A stretch of 64,000 nucleotides of DNA from Frigoribacterium faeni (lineage in GTDB: Bacteria; Actinomycetota; Actinomycetes; Actinomycetales; Microbacteriaceae): the NCBI RefSeq assembly GCF_011761235.1, contig NZ_JAAOYW010000002.1, forward strand, positions 62,001 to 126,000. The letters are read 5' to 3'. The notes under the pieces were generated by a model, which worked only from the letters and a program-made list of their open reading frames with translations, was not told where the DNA came from and did not search any database. Made by a program: the position numbers and the translations under genes. Positions 7,422-15,827 of this stretch are shown here, in pieces. Position 1 is the first letter of the stretch, and each line of letters begins with the position of its first letter.

Positions 7422-10400
7422 TCAGCCGAGCAGGGCCGGGTCGAGGCCGTGGCGCTCGACCTCCATCGCCTCGCGGATGGTGAGCGGCCAGATGCGCGAC
7501 AGCTCGGGCCGGGTCGGGTCGCTCGAGATGTACGCGACGCTCTCGACGTGCTGCTCGAACGCGGCCACCTTGTCGCGGGGCGCGCCCACGATCAGCTGGA
7601 ACCCGAGCGACCGCAGGGCCGACAGCGCCCGGCCGGTGTACTCGGTGTCGGCCTTGACGAAGCCCTCGTCGAGCACGATCGGGGCGTAGGTCGGCACCCG
7701 GTCGGTGCCGTCGCCCAGCCGGAACCGCAGGGCGGCCCCGAGCACGAACGCGATCAGCTCCTGCCCCTCGCCGCCCGACTTGCCCGCGACGCCCTCGTGC
7801 ACGATCTGCGTGCCGTCGGCCCGCGTCTCGATCGCCCGGAACTGCACGTGCTCGCGCGCGTCGAGCACCCGGCGGCGCCAGGCGTCGCCGATCTTCGAGC
7901 GCTCCTCGAGGTGGGCGAGGTCGCGGCGGAGGCGGAGGAACCGGCGCTCCACCTCGGCAGGGTCGCGCGACCCGGCCGGTGCGCCTGCCTCGCCCGCGCC
8001 TCCGTCGGCCCGGCCGTCGCCGATGTGCTCCCGCAGGGTGCGGCGGAAGTCGGCGAGGTCGCTGTTCGACACGGGCCGCGGCTCGATGTCGAGCGTCGAG
8101 CCCTCGCGGAACTCGATCGCCCGCAGCGCCTCCGAGATGGGGCGGACGCCGCGCCGGATGACGTGGCCGTCCTCCTCGATCTGCACGAGCAGCGCCCGCA
8201 GGCTGTCGCCCATGTCGCTGCCGGCCTTCTCGAGCCAGCGCTGCTTCGCGTGCGGCAGGTCGTCCTCGACGAGCCCGCGGTGGATCGCGAGCACGGCGGG
8301 CAGGCTGTCGATGGTCGCGTCGACGCCCGCGTTGCGGTCGAGCTCGAGGTAGCGCGCGAAGACGAGCTCGAGGGTCAGCTCGTGCTGGCCGCGCTCGCGG
8401 TCGTGCGCGTCGACCTGCGACCGCAGCTGGGCCGCGGCCTCGCGCCGGGTGCGCTCGACGTCGGCCGCCTCGCGGGGCGCGGTGAACGGCAGCGACGCGA
8501 GCAGGGCGCGCTCGTCGTCGTCGAGCGGATCGGCGCCGTGCAGGGCGTCGCTGGAGGCGTCCTCGATGTCGACGAGCGTCGCGTGCGTCCGCTCGAGCTG
8601 GTCGAGCAGCTGCTGCACCTCGGCGCCGCGCCGCACGGCCTCGAGCCGGGCCTCGTCGTGCTCGGCGGCCGCGGCCTGCAGCGTCGCCACCTCGGGGCGC
8701 TCGAGGGCGACCCGGTCGAGCTGCGCCCGCAGGTCGTCGAGCCGGGCGCGGGCGGGGGCGGCGTCGACGTCCGACCAGACGGTCCCGGCGGCGCGCTCGA
8801 CGGTCTCGACGACGCGGCGGCGGGCGCCCGCGACGGTCTCGGCGGCGTCCCACTCGGCCCGGGCCGCGTCGAGCGACCGGGTCAGCTCGGCGATCTCGTC
8901 GGCGAGCTCGGCGACGCGGGCGGCGTTGTCGAGGCCGATCCACGAGCGGAGGCGGCGGTCGTCCTTCGTGACGCGACGACCACCTCCGGTGCGGAGGCCG
9001 GAGCGGGTCACGGCGCCGCGCGCTCCCTCGGGCAGCGGGGAGTCGAGGTCGTCGGCGCCCTCGACGCAGAGCACGCTGCGCTCGGCGACGAGCTCGTCGT
9101 GCAGCCAGCCGCGGAACGGGCTGGCCTCGTCGAGCACGAGCATCGAGGGCACGGTGCGCGCCACGGGCGTCAGCCGCGCGGTCAGCCCGGGCGTCGCGGG
9201 CACGAGCGTGACGCGCCCGCGCATGTCCTCGTCGTCGACGAAGCGGCGCACGGCCGCGAAGTCGTCGTCGTCCACGAGGAGGTGCGTGGCCAGGTCGCCG
9301 AGGACCCGCTCGACCGCGGTGGCCCAGTCGCGGTGCTCGGGCGCGACCTCCATCAGCTCGCCCGCGTAGGGCAGCCGCGACACGGGCACGCCCGTGCCGT
9401 CGGCGATGCGGCGGCGACGTTCGACGGCCTCGTCGGGCACGTTGCTGCGGCGGCGCTCGAACGACTCCTTCTGCCGCTGGCGCTCGCCCACCGCGCGCCG
9501 GGTCTCGGCGATGCGGGCGGCGAGGTCGCCGCGCAGCTCGTCGTGCCCACGGCGGGCCGCCGCCTCGTCCCGGGCCAGCGACGCGGCCCGGTCACGGAGC
9601 GCCGCGAGCTCGTCGGCCGTCGTCGGCACGGCCTCGCCGACGCCCTCGAGCGGCTCGGCGAAGCGGCGGTGCTGCGCCTCGACCCGCGCGAGCGCGTCCT
9701 CGGCCCAGCGCACCTGCTCGCGGAGCGAGTGCGAGGGGTCGCCCCCGAGGTCGGCGATCTGCGCCAGGGCCTGCTCGCGGGCCCGGAGCGCGACCTCCTC
9801 GTCGTCGGCCGCGCGCCTCCTCGTCTCGGTCGCCTCGCGCTTGGCGGCCTGCACGCGGTCGACCTCGCCGCCCACCCAGTCGCCGACCTTCTCGGCCAGC
9901 CAGACGCGCAGCCGGCTGGGCTCGCCGCCCGCCTCGTCGCCCTCGGCCAGCAGGCGGCGCTTCGCGGTCGCGTCGTCGCCCGCGGCCCGCCACTGCTCGG
10001 CCAGGGCGGGCACGGGCTCGAGCACCTCGAGCTTCTTGCGGGTCGTCTCGAAGACGTCGTAGAGCTGCGACGCCTCGCGGTAGGTGGCGAGCGTCGTCTC
10101 CCAGCGCGACAGCGCCTTGGGCTGCGTCAGCACGAACTGCGTGAAGAGCTCGTCGATCGAGAACACGCCCTTGGACGCCTGCGCCCGGCGCAGCAGCGTC
10201 AGCGCCTTGAGCTGCGACTCGTCGCTGCCGCCGATGCCGAGCACGCCGCAGAGCCGCACTCTCAGTTCGGGCTGCGAGTACGTGACGAGGTCGTGCGCCG
10301 GGTCGACGAGCCGGCTGAGCGAGCTCTTCGTCAGCGGCGAGCTGCTCGTCGGGTCGCGACGCGCCTCGGTGAGGCGGCTGAGGTCGAAGCGGCCGCGGAC

Positions 10401-10976
10401 GAGCAGGTAGACCGTCGACTGCGTGACCTCGTCCTGGCTGGCGGTCTCGGGGCCGATCCACGCGAGGCGCACGGCCGTGAGGGTCTCGCCGAGCTCGGTG
10501 CTCCAGGTGACGGCCGACCCGCTCGCGAACGCCTCGCCGAGCGGCCGCAGGAACCGCGTCGTCGTCTGGTCGGTGCCCGCGTCGCGCACCTCGTCGGTCT
10601 TGCCGCGGGCGTAGCTGTAGACGGTGCGCTCGGAGCGCTGGCGGGAGTCGTCGCGGGCGGCGCGGTTGAACTCCTGCGGGTTCGGCATCACGACGGCGCT
10701 CATGGCGTCGAGCACCGTCGACTTGCCGCGCCCGGTGGGGCCGAGGATCGCGATGCCGCCCCGGCCGACCGGCATGCGGTGCAGGCCCGAGTAGCTGCCC
10801 CAGTTGAGCAGCTGCACCAGCTCGATGCGGTACTGGCCCGAGTGGAACATGCCGAGGTCGGGCGCCGCGTCGGGCTCGACGTCGACGTCGAGGGCGGGGG
10901 TGAGGGGCTCGGCCTCGCGCGGCTCGGCGGGGGCCGAGGAGGCGGTGGTCGCGTCGGCGGGGGAGGCGGTGGTCAT
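7422..10976 (-). CDS. jetC: Wadjet JetC: SMC/MukB-like ATPase
   Basis: 1184 residues. It is the SMC-type motor of a Wadjet (JetABCD/MksBEFG) complex, which extrudes DNA loops and, in complete systems, leads to cleavage of small plasmids. Walker A is GPTGRGKST (79-87). The two long coiled-coil arms (about 350-560 and 720-860) flank a hinge-like globular region near 560-720. The C-terminal head has the signature GKSGGEGQEL (1065-1074) and Walker B VLDEG (1101-1105), so ATPase residues look intact. Its ATG overlaps the jetB stop (ATGA). In canonical loci jetD, the DUF3322/DUF2220 toprim nuclease, follows. Here the next 95 bp hold only inverted repeats and then a convergent metabolic gene. Confidence 0.92.
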   Translation of the reverse strand: MTTASPADATTASSAPAEPREAEPLTPALDVDVEPDAAPDLGMFHSGQYRIELVQLLNWGSYSGLHRMPVGRGGIAILGPTGRGKSTVLDAMSAVVMPNPQEFNRAARDDSRQRSERTVYSYARGKTDEVRDAGTDQTTTRFLRPLGEAFASGSAVTWSTELGETLTAVRLAWIGPETASQDEVTQSTVYLLVRGRFDLSRLTEARRDPTSSSPLTKSSLSRLVDPAHDLVTYSQPELRVRLCGVLGIGGSDESQLKALTLLRRAQASKGVFSIDELFTQFVLTQPKALSRWETTLATYREASQLYDVFETTRKKLEVLEPVPALAEQWRAAGDDATAKRRLLAEGDEAGGEPSRLRVWLAEKVGDWVGGEVDRVQAAKREATETRRRAADDEEVALRAREQALAQIADLGGDPSHSLREQVRWAEDALARVEAQHRRFAEPLEGVGEAVPTTADELAALRDRAASLARDEAAARRGHDELRGDLAARIAETRRAVGERQRQKESFERRRSNVPDEAVERRRRIADGTGVPVSRLPYAGELMEVAPEHRDWATAVERVLGDLATHLLVDDDDFAAVRRFVDDEDMRGRVTLVPATPGLTARLTPVARTVPSMLVLDEASPFRGWLHDELVAERSVLCVEGADDLDSPLPEGARGAVTRSGLRTGGGRRVTKDDRRLRSWIGLDNAARVAELADEIAELTRSLDAARAEWDAAETVAGARRRVVETVERAAGTVWSDVDAAPARARLDDLRAQLDRVALERPEVATLQAAAAEHDEARLEAVRRGAEVQQLLDQLERTHATLVDIEDASSDALHGADPLDDDERALLASLPFTAPREAADVERTRREAAAQLRSQVDAHDRERGQHELTLELVFARYLELDRNAGVDATIDSLPAVLAIHRGLVEDDLPHAKQRWLEKAGSDMGDSLRALLVQIEEDGHVIRRGVRPISEALRAIEFREGSTLDIEPRPVSNSDLADFRRTLREHIGDGRADGGAGEAGAPAGSRDPAEVERRFLRLRRDLAHLEERSKIGDAWRRRVLDAREHVQFRAIETRADGTQIVHEGVAGKSGGEGQELIAFVLGAALRFRLGDGTDRVPTYAPIVLDEGFVKADTEYTGRALSALRSLGFQLIVGAPRDKVAAFEQHVESVAYISSDPTRPELSRIWPLTIREAMEVERHGLDPALLG

Positions 10977-11860
10977 GCCTGGTCTGCTCCTGTGTCGCGG
11001 GGGAGGTCGAGCGGGAGGTCGAGGTCGAGCGGGACCGCGGTGGGGTCGTCCGCCGCGTCGGCGGGATCGCCCGGAGCGTCGTCCGGGGCGTCGCCTGCCG
11101 CGTCGGCCGAGTCGTGCGCGTCGTCGTCCGCGGCGTCGGCGGCCGCGTCGTCCTCCGTCTCGCCCAGCTCGTCGTCGGGGTCGAGCACGGCGTCCGCACC
11201 GTCGGCCGTGCCCGCGGCCGCGTCGAGGTAGAGCCGCTCGAGGTGCAGCAGCTGCTCGGGCCGCACCAGCGGCACGATCGCCGGCGAGACGGTGAACAGC
11301 TGCGGGTCGTCGGGCTCGGCCTCGAGCAGGTCGCGGGCGACCATCGCGGCGATCGCGGCGTCGACGCGGCGGTCGGCACGGATCTCGTCCTGGGCCGTGT
11401 CGTCGTGGAACCGGCCGAGGAACTCGGCGACCTGGTCGCGCGAGACGACCACGGGCTCGTCGTCGCCGTCGGTGTACGCGTGCTCGCGACGCAGGAACAC
11501 GAGCAGCAGGGACGCGTCGCGCGACAGCGGCTTCTCGCGGCGCAGCAGGACGGGCGCGTCGTCGCCGCCCGACTGCCGCTTGAACGCGACCTCGTGGGCG
11601 TGGTCGACCTCGAGGTCGAGGAACAGCTCGGCGAGGCGGGCGCGGATGTCGGCTTCGTGCGCCAGGAGCCCGGCCCACGCCTCCTTCTGCCTCGACCGCG
11701 AGACGAAACGGTGGGTCAGCAGGGTGACCAGTGCGCGGCGTCCGGCCAGGGGGAGCGTGCCGGGGGCGGCGAGGAGGGCGGCGGCGTCGGCCGCCGTGTC
11801 GGCCTCGGCCGTGGTGGCGCCGTCGGCGTCGCGGGTCGTGTCGGCGGGGGCGTCGGTCAT
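10973..11860 (-). CDS. jetB: Wadjet JetB: DUF4194 KITE-like subunit
   Basis: 295 residues. JetB is the KITE-type winged-helix subunit that bridges kleisin and SMC in Wadjet complexes. DUF4194 features are LPLAGRRALVTLLTHRFVSRSRQKEAWAGLLAHE, IRARLAELFLDLEVDHAHEVAF and the winged part LLRREKPLSRDASLLLVFLRRE, ending with LVRPEQLLHLERLY. After about residue 225 there is a long acidic, Asp/Ala-rich low-complexity tail (DDELGETEDDAAADAADDD) longer than the core needs, probably a disordered linker. The ATG overlaps the jetA stop, and its stop overlaps the jetC start, so the three subunits are made in a coupled way. Confidence 0.9.
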   Translation of the reverse strand: MTDAPADTTRDADGATTAEADTAADAAALLAAPGTLPLAGRRALVTLLTHRFVSRSRQKEAWAGLLAHEADIRARLAELFLDLEVDHAHEVAFKRQSGGDDAPVLLRREKPLSRDASLLLVFLRREHAYTDGDDEPVVVSRDQVAEFLGRFHDDTAQDEIRADRRVDAAIAAMVARDLLEAEPDDPQLFTVSPAIVPLVRPEQLLHLERLYLDAAAGTADGADAVLDPDDELGETEDDAAADAADDDAHDSADAAGDAPDDAPGDPADAADDPTAVPLDLDLPLDLPRDTGADQA

Positions 11861-13506
11861 GCGGGGTCTCCCTGGAGGTGCAGCGGGGGCGCGTCGGCGT
11901 CGGCCCGGTCGTCGGCCGGGTCGCGCTCGTCGGCCGGGGCACGGCCGTCCGCGTCGGCGCGGGCGAAGACGAGTCGGGGCAGCACGACCTCGCGGCCCGC
12001 TCCTGCCCCGTCGGCGGTCAACACGACCGACTCCCGGTCGTCGGTGACGACGCCCCGGTCGACGGCGAGGTCGAGCATGCTCAGCACGAGGCCGAGGCGG
12101 CGGAACTCGGGCTCGGTCGCGAGCCAGACGTCGGTGCTCGTCACCTCGCCGCGGTCGGCCAGCAGCCGGTCGACGGTGCCGGCGACCGCCGCGGGGCTGG
12201 TGCCTGCGGTGAGGCGGAGGGCGACGCGGTCGGCCTCGGGCAGGGCGAGGTCGCCCTCGGTCACCTGGACGTCGACGGTGGGGCGGCCGCGTTCGGTCCA
12301 GGGCTGCAGCTGGGTCAGGTCGACGGCGTCGAGCGGGCCGAGCCCGAGCACGTCCTCGGCGAGGACGGCCGCGCCGGGACGCCGCTCGACCCAGGCGGCG
12401 CCCGCGTCGAGGGCCCGGTCGGCGAGGGTGAGCAGGCGCTGGTGCCGGTCGGTGCTCGACCGGCTGAGGAACCGTCGCAGCGACGACGTCCAGCGGCCGT
12501 ACGTCTCTTGTACCGCCTGCTCCTCGGCGAGCAGCGACGAGATGAGCTGTTCGAGCTGCGTCCGCTGCCGCTCGCCGAGCTGCGCGGCGGCGTCCGGCTG
12601 GGCGAGGATCGCGTCGATGTCCGCGCGCATCTGGTCGAGCTCGCGCGACGACAGCATCTGCGCGAAGCCGCGGTAGGCGCGCCCCTCCGGCGTCTGCTCG
12701 AGCAGGTCGTTCTCGCGCAGGTACTGGTCGACGAGCGCGCCCTTGCCGACGCCCTCGGCGGCCGCACGGCGGGCGACCTCGCGGTGCCGCTGCTCGACCA
12801 TCGCGCTCAGCTGGCGGAAGTCGGCCGGCAGCGACGCCGTGAGGCGCACGACCTCGCTCAGCTGGCGGCCCAGGGCGTCGAGCGGCACGGGCTCGGTGCC
12901 GTGCTGCTCGATGCGGTCGCGTCGTCGCTGCAGCTCGGCCATCTGCTCGTCGATGCGGCCCAGCTGCGACTCGACGCTCGGGTCGGCGAGGCCCGCGAGC
13001 TGCCGGATCGCGTTCGCGATGCTGCCGAGCCGTGCCTCGGAGACCGCGTTGTCGGCCTCGACGAGCTCGCGCACCACGCGCAGGGCGCGGAGCGCGTGCG
13101 GCGAGAGCCGGTACTGCGCGCGGCCTGCGCGACCGTCGCCCGCGTCGCGCGCGGCGTCCGGGTCGGCCGAGGAGGCGCGGGTACGGACCAGCCACCCGGC
13201 GTCGACCCAGCCCCGGCAGTAATCGGCGGGGGGCGTGCGCGTCTCGGGTGCCGGGTCGTCCGGGGGCGACGGGACCGGCGCCTCCTCGGCGTGCTCGGCC
13301 GCGGTGCGCTCCAGGGCGTCGGCGACCCGCTGGTGGAACCAGTCGGCCGACACCGGGCCCTCGGCCTGCTCGAGGTGCTCGGAGAAGAGGGGGACGACCC
13401 AGCGGCTGTTCGTGCTGCGGAGGAGGGTCCAGGTCGGGTCGGACTCCCACACGACGCGCACGTCGTCGCGGGTCAGGGGGCCGCCGGGGGCTGCTGCCTC
13501 GTCCAC
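11857..13506 (-). CDS. jetA: Wadjet JetA: DUF3375 kleisin-like subunit
   Basis: 549 residues. JetA (DUF3375) is the kleisin-type subunit that closes the JetC ring. The N-terminus DVRVVWESDPTWTLLRSTNSRWVVPLFSEH is diagnostic for DUF3375. A helical part follows (LRALRVVRELVEADN..., RLGSIANAIRQLAGL, QMAELQRRRDRIE). The later GFAQMLSSRELDQMRADIDAIL and a C-terminal winged-helix region follow in the family order. Inserts after residues 75 and 105 are acidic and Pro-rich. GTG 13506 follows AGGAGG by about 12 nt. It is the first gene of a jetABC operon, with a possible -10 (TATCGT, 13557-13562, minus strand) upstream. No jetD precedes it: the upstream gene belongs to the sugar operon. Confidence 0.9.
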   Translation of the reverse strand: MDEAAAPGGPLTRDDVRVVWESDPTWTLLRSTNSRWVVPLFSEHLEQAEGPVSADWFHQRVADALERTAAEHAEEAPVPSPPDDPAPETRTPPADYCRGWVDAGWLVRTRASSADPDAARDAGDGRAGRAQYRLSPHALRALRVVRELVEADNAVSEARLGSIANAIRQLAGLADPSVESQLGRIDEQMAELQRRRDRIEQHGTEPVPLDALGRQLSEVVRLTASLPADFRQLSAMVEQRHREVARRAAAEGVGKGALVDQYLRENDLLEQTPEGRAYRGFAQMLSSRELDQMRADIDAILAQPDAAAQLGERQRTQLEQLISSLLAEEQAVQETYGRWTSSLRRFLSRSSTDRHQRLLTLADRALDAGAAWVERRPGAAVLAEDVLGLGPLDAVDLTQLQPWTERGRPTVDVQVTEGDLALPEADRVALRLTAGTSPAAVAGTVDRLLADRGEVTSTDVWLATEPEFRRLGLVLSMLDLAVDRGVVTDDRESVVLTADGAGAGREVVLPRLVFARADADGRAPADERDPADDRADADAPPLHLQGDPA

Positions 13507-13608
13507 CGTCTCGTCCCCTCCTGCGCCTCGCCGACCGTGCTGGATGTCGACGGACGACGATACCGTGCGCGCGGGAGGCGGCCGGCATCGGCGGGTCCCC
13601 GTCGTGGC

Positions 13609-13632
13609 CGGCGGGCGGGCGCCCGCCCGCCG
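13609..13632 (-). terminator. Perfect 24-bp palindrome after the DUF4380 gene
   Basis: A loop-free perfect palindrome centred on GGGC|GCCC lies about 46 bp past the stop of the sugar operon. It probably ends that transcript before the jet operon promoter. It could also be a protein-binding palindrome upstream of jetA. Confidence 0.5.
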
Positions 13633-13677
13633 ACGGGCACGGCGACCCGCCGCACCCGGGGGACGGCAGGCCGGTCG

Positions 13678-14652
13678 TCAGCGTGCGGCGGTGGTCCACT
13701 CCACGTCGAGCACGGAGGACGCCCCCGGCTCGAGCGTGGTCAGCGGCCCCAGCACCTCGAGCTCGACGAGGTGGGCGCTCGGGTGCAGGCCCTCGAGCGA
13801 CGCGATCGGGGCGTCGGTGGGCCGCTGCAGCCAGACCTCGACGCGGGATCCTCCGTCGGGCCAGGTGCCGTCGGCGGCGGGCGTCGTCGACAGCCCGATC
13901 TCGTGGCCGTGGGGGCCGTGCAGGGCGACGGACCCGGCGGCGCCCGGGTAGCCGCGCTTGGCGACCCCGGCGCCGAGCGGCAGCAGCACGTCGTCGCCGC
14001 GGCGCGAGCTCGCGACCTCGCCCTCGTACGAGCCGAGGTCGAGCTCGGCCTCCGGGCCGGAGGCGCCGTCGACGAGTCCGACGACGACCGCGGCCTCGCC
14101 GACCGGGCGTCCGGCTCCGGCCGACGTGTCGACCTGGCAGACCTCCCAGATCGACCAGCGTCGCGGCGTCGCCGAGACGTTGGTGAAGGTGACGTGCTCG
14201 GTGAACGACGTCGCCCCGTCGGCGACGCGGAACACCCGCTGGACGCGGAGGCCGGAGCGGGGGTCGTCGGCGCTGGTGAGGGCCACCGTCGCGGTCGTCG
14301 CGTCCGCCTCCCACTCGGCCGTCCACGCGCCCGAGTCGAGCACGGGGTCGGGCGGGCCCGCCCACTCGTCGGGGCCGGACCAGCCCTGCGGGGCGGGCCA
14401 GGTCTTCGACCCGCCGAGGTTGGCCCAGGTGTCCATCCCGCCGTCGCTCGCGGGCCACTCGGCCACGGGCAGCACCGGGGCGAGCCCGGCGTCGACCAGC
14501 TCGGGGTTCTGCCAGAGCAGCTCGTGCCCGTCGGCCACGAGCGACAGCAGGCGACCACCGCGGGTCGGCGCGAAGGTCAGTGCCAGACGGTCGGTCGTGA
14601 CGCGGAGCAGGGGCAGGTCGGCGCGGCCCGGCTGGTCGACGACGACCGTCAC
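13678..14652 (-). CDS. DUF4380 domain protein (mutarotase-like beta-sandwich)
   Basis: 324 residues. The protein matches the DUF4380 pattern: FAPTRGGRLLSLVADGHELLWQN, then GGMDTWANLGGSKTWPAPQGW, then TFTNVSATPRRWSIWEVCQVD. This is a galactose-mutarotase-like fold of unknown biochemical role that is often found beside sugar transporters. No signal peptide is seen, so it is probably cytosolic and handles the imported sugar. GTG 14652 overlaps the dehydrogenase stop (GTGA). It is the last gene of a six-gene operon starting at 22995. The same operon begins with another protein with a mutarotase-like N-terminal domain, DUF5107. Whether it is an epimerase/mutarotase is inference. Confidence 0.75.
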   Translation of the reverse strand: MTVVVDQPGRADLPLLRVTTDRLALTFAPTRGGRLLSLVADGHELLWQNPELVDAGLAPVLPVAEWPASDGGMDTWANLGGSKTWPAPQGWSGPDEWAGPPDPVLDSGAWTAEWEADATTATVALTSADDPRSGLRVQRVFRVADGATSFTEHVTFTNVSATPRRWSIWEVCQVDTSAGAGRPVGEAAVVVGLVDGASGPEAELDLGSYEGEVASSRRGDDVLLPLGAGVAKRGYPGAAGSVALHGPHGHEIGLSTTPAADGTWPDGGSRVEVWLQRPTDAPIASLEGLHPSAHLVELEVLGPLTTLEPGASSVLDVEWTTAAR

Positions 14653-15824
14653 GGGGCAGGGTGCCCGACGCTCGGGACGCGGTCGGCGGGCTCCTCGCGC
14701 ACGGGCGCCCCGGCGGGCACCAGCACGACCTTGCCCGTCGCGCCGGCGGCGGCGATGCGGTACGCCTCGTCGGCGTCGGTGAGCGGGAGGCGGTGCGAGA
14801 CGACGATCTCGGGGCTGAGGCCGCCCTCGGCGATGAGGCGTGCCACGTCCTCCATGCCCTGCAGCGACGTGACCCACGACGCGGTGAGCGTCAGCTGCTT
14901 GTGCAGCAGCGTGTCCGAGACCTCGGTCTCGAGCCGGCCGCCCTCGCCGAGCAGGCCGACGCGGCCCCACTCGGCCGCCGCCTCCACCGCGGTCGAGCGG
15001 CCGGGCGTGCTGCCCGAGCAGTCGACGGCGACCTGGCAGCCGACGCCGTCGGTCAGGGCGAGGACGTTCTCGACCGTGTCGCCGTCGGCGAGCACGACGT
15101 CGTCGACGAGGCCCGTGGCGCGGACGAACTCGATGCGCTCGGGCGAGCGCTCGACGCCGATGACGCGGCGGGCGCCGAGCAGGCGCCCGAGCATGGCGGC
15201 GGCGAGCCCGACCGGCCCGAGGCCGACGACGAGCAGGTCCTCGCCGCCGTGCACGCCGGTGCGGCGCAGCCCCTCCCAGGCCGTGCCGAAGCCGCAGGCG
15301 ATCAGCGCGCCGTCGACGTACGACAGCCCGTCGGGCAGCGGCACGCAGGTGGACTCGTCGACGAGCACGTACTCGGCGTGGCCGCCGTCGCGCTGCCAGC
15401 CGTACGAGGCCTTGTGCGGCTGGTCGGTGCAGCTGATGAAGTAGCCGGAGCGGCAGTTCCGGCAGCGGCCGCAGCCCTGGATGTGGTAGACGATCACGTC
15501 GTCGCCGACGCCGAAGCGCGTCACCCCGTCGCCCGAGGCGACGATGCGGCCGCAGGGCTCGTGCCCGGCGACGACGCCCTTGTAGGCAGGCGCGCCGTCG
15601 AGGCCCTTGTGCGTCTTGTACCCGTTGTAGATGAACCCGATGTCGCTGCCGCAGATGCCCGAGGCGCCGACCTGCACGAGCACCTGGCCGGGCCCGGGCG
15701 TCGGGACGTCGTGGGTGCGCAGCTCGGCCGTGCCGTCGCCCGGCAGGAACACGCCCTGCATGGTGCCCGAGGGCGACGAGGAGGCGCCGGTCGCGCCGGT
15801 GGGGGAGGGTGCGGTGGTGGTCAT
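14649..15824 (-). CDS. Zinc-dependent medium-chain alcohol/polyol dehydrogenase
   Basis: 391 residues. It is an MDR-family NAD(P) oxidoreductase with catalytic zinc ligands in GASGICGSDI and GHEPCGRI, structural zinc cysteines in CGRCRNCRSGYFISC and a Rossmann motif LLVVGLGPVGLAAA. The length and the GHEPCG pattern fit sorbitol/threonine-type dehydrogenases that oxidise a secondary alcohol. An N-terminal Ser/Thr/Pro-rich extension of about 20 residues precedes the domain. It starts 3 nt after the permease stop, so it belongs to the CUT2 operon. It probably catalyses the first oxidation of the imported sugar, sugar alcohol or inositol-like compound. The substrate is not visible. Confidence 0.88.
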   Translation of the reverse strand: MTTTAPSPTGATGASSSPSGTMQGVFLPGDGTAELRTHDVPTPGPGQVLVQVGASGICGSDIGFIYNGYKTHKGLDGAPAYKGVVAGHEPCGRIVASGDGVTRFGVGDDVIVYHIQGCGRCRNCRSGYFISCTDQPHKASYGWQRDGGHAEYVLVDESTCVPLPDGLSYVDGALIACGFGTAWEGLRRTGVHGGEDLLVVGLGPVGLAAAMLGRLLGARRVIGVERSPERIEFVRATGLVDDVVLADGDTVENVLALTDGVGCQVAVDCSGSTPGRSTAVEAAAEWGRVGLLGEGGRLETEVSDTLLHKQLTLTASWVTSLQGMEDVARLIAEGGLSPEIVVSHRLPLTDADEAYRIAAAGATGKVVLVPAGAPVREEPADRVPSVGHPAP

Positions 15825-15827
15825 GGC

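Noticed and set aside
7422-10976. jetC as SbcC or MukB
   Set aside because: The DUF3375 and DUF4194 partners with overlapping starts identify the Wadjet/Mks type; there is no sbcD or mukE/F.
6423-11231. A 1602-codon open frame on the plus strand, and several others over 700 codons opposite or beside real genes
   Set aside because: Products are Arg/Ala/Gly/Pro-rich with no domains. They lie antisense to jetC/jetB and other recognised genes; long frames without stops are expected at this G+C content.
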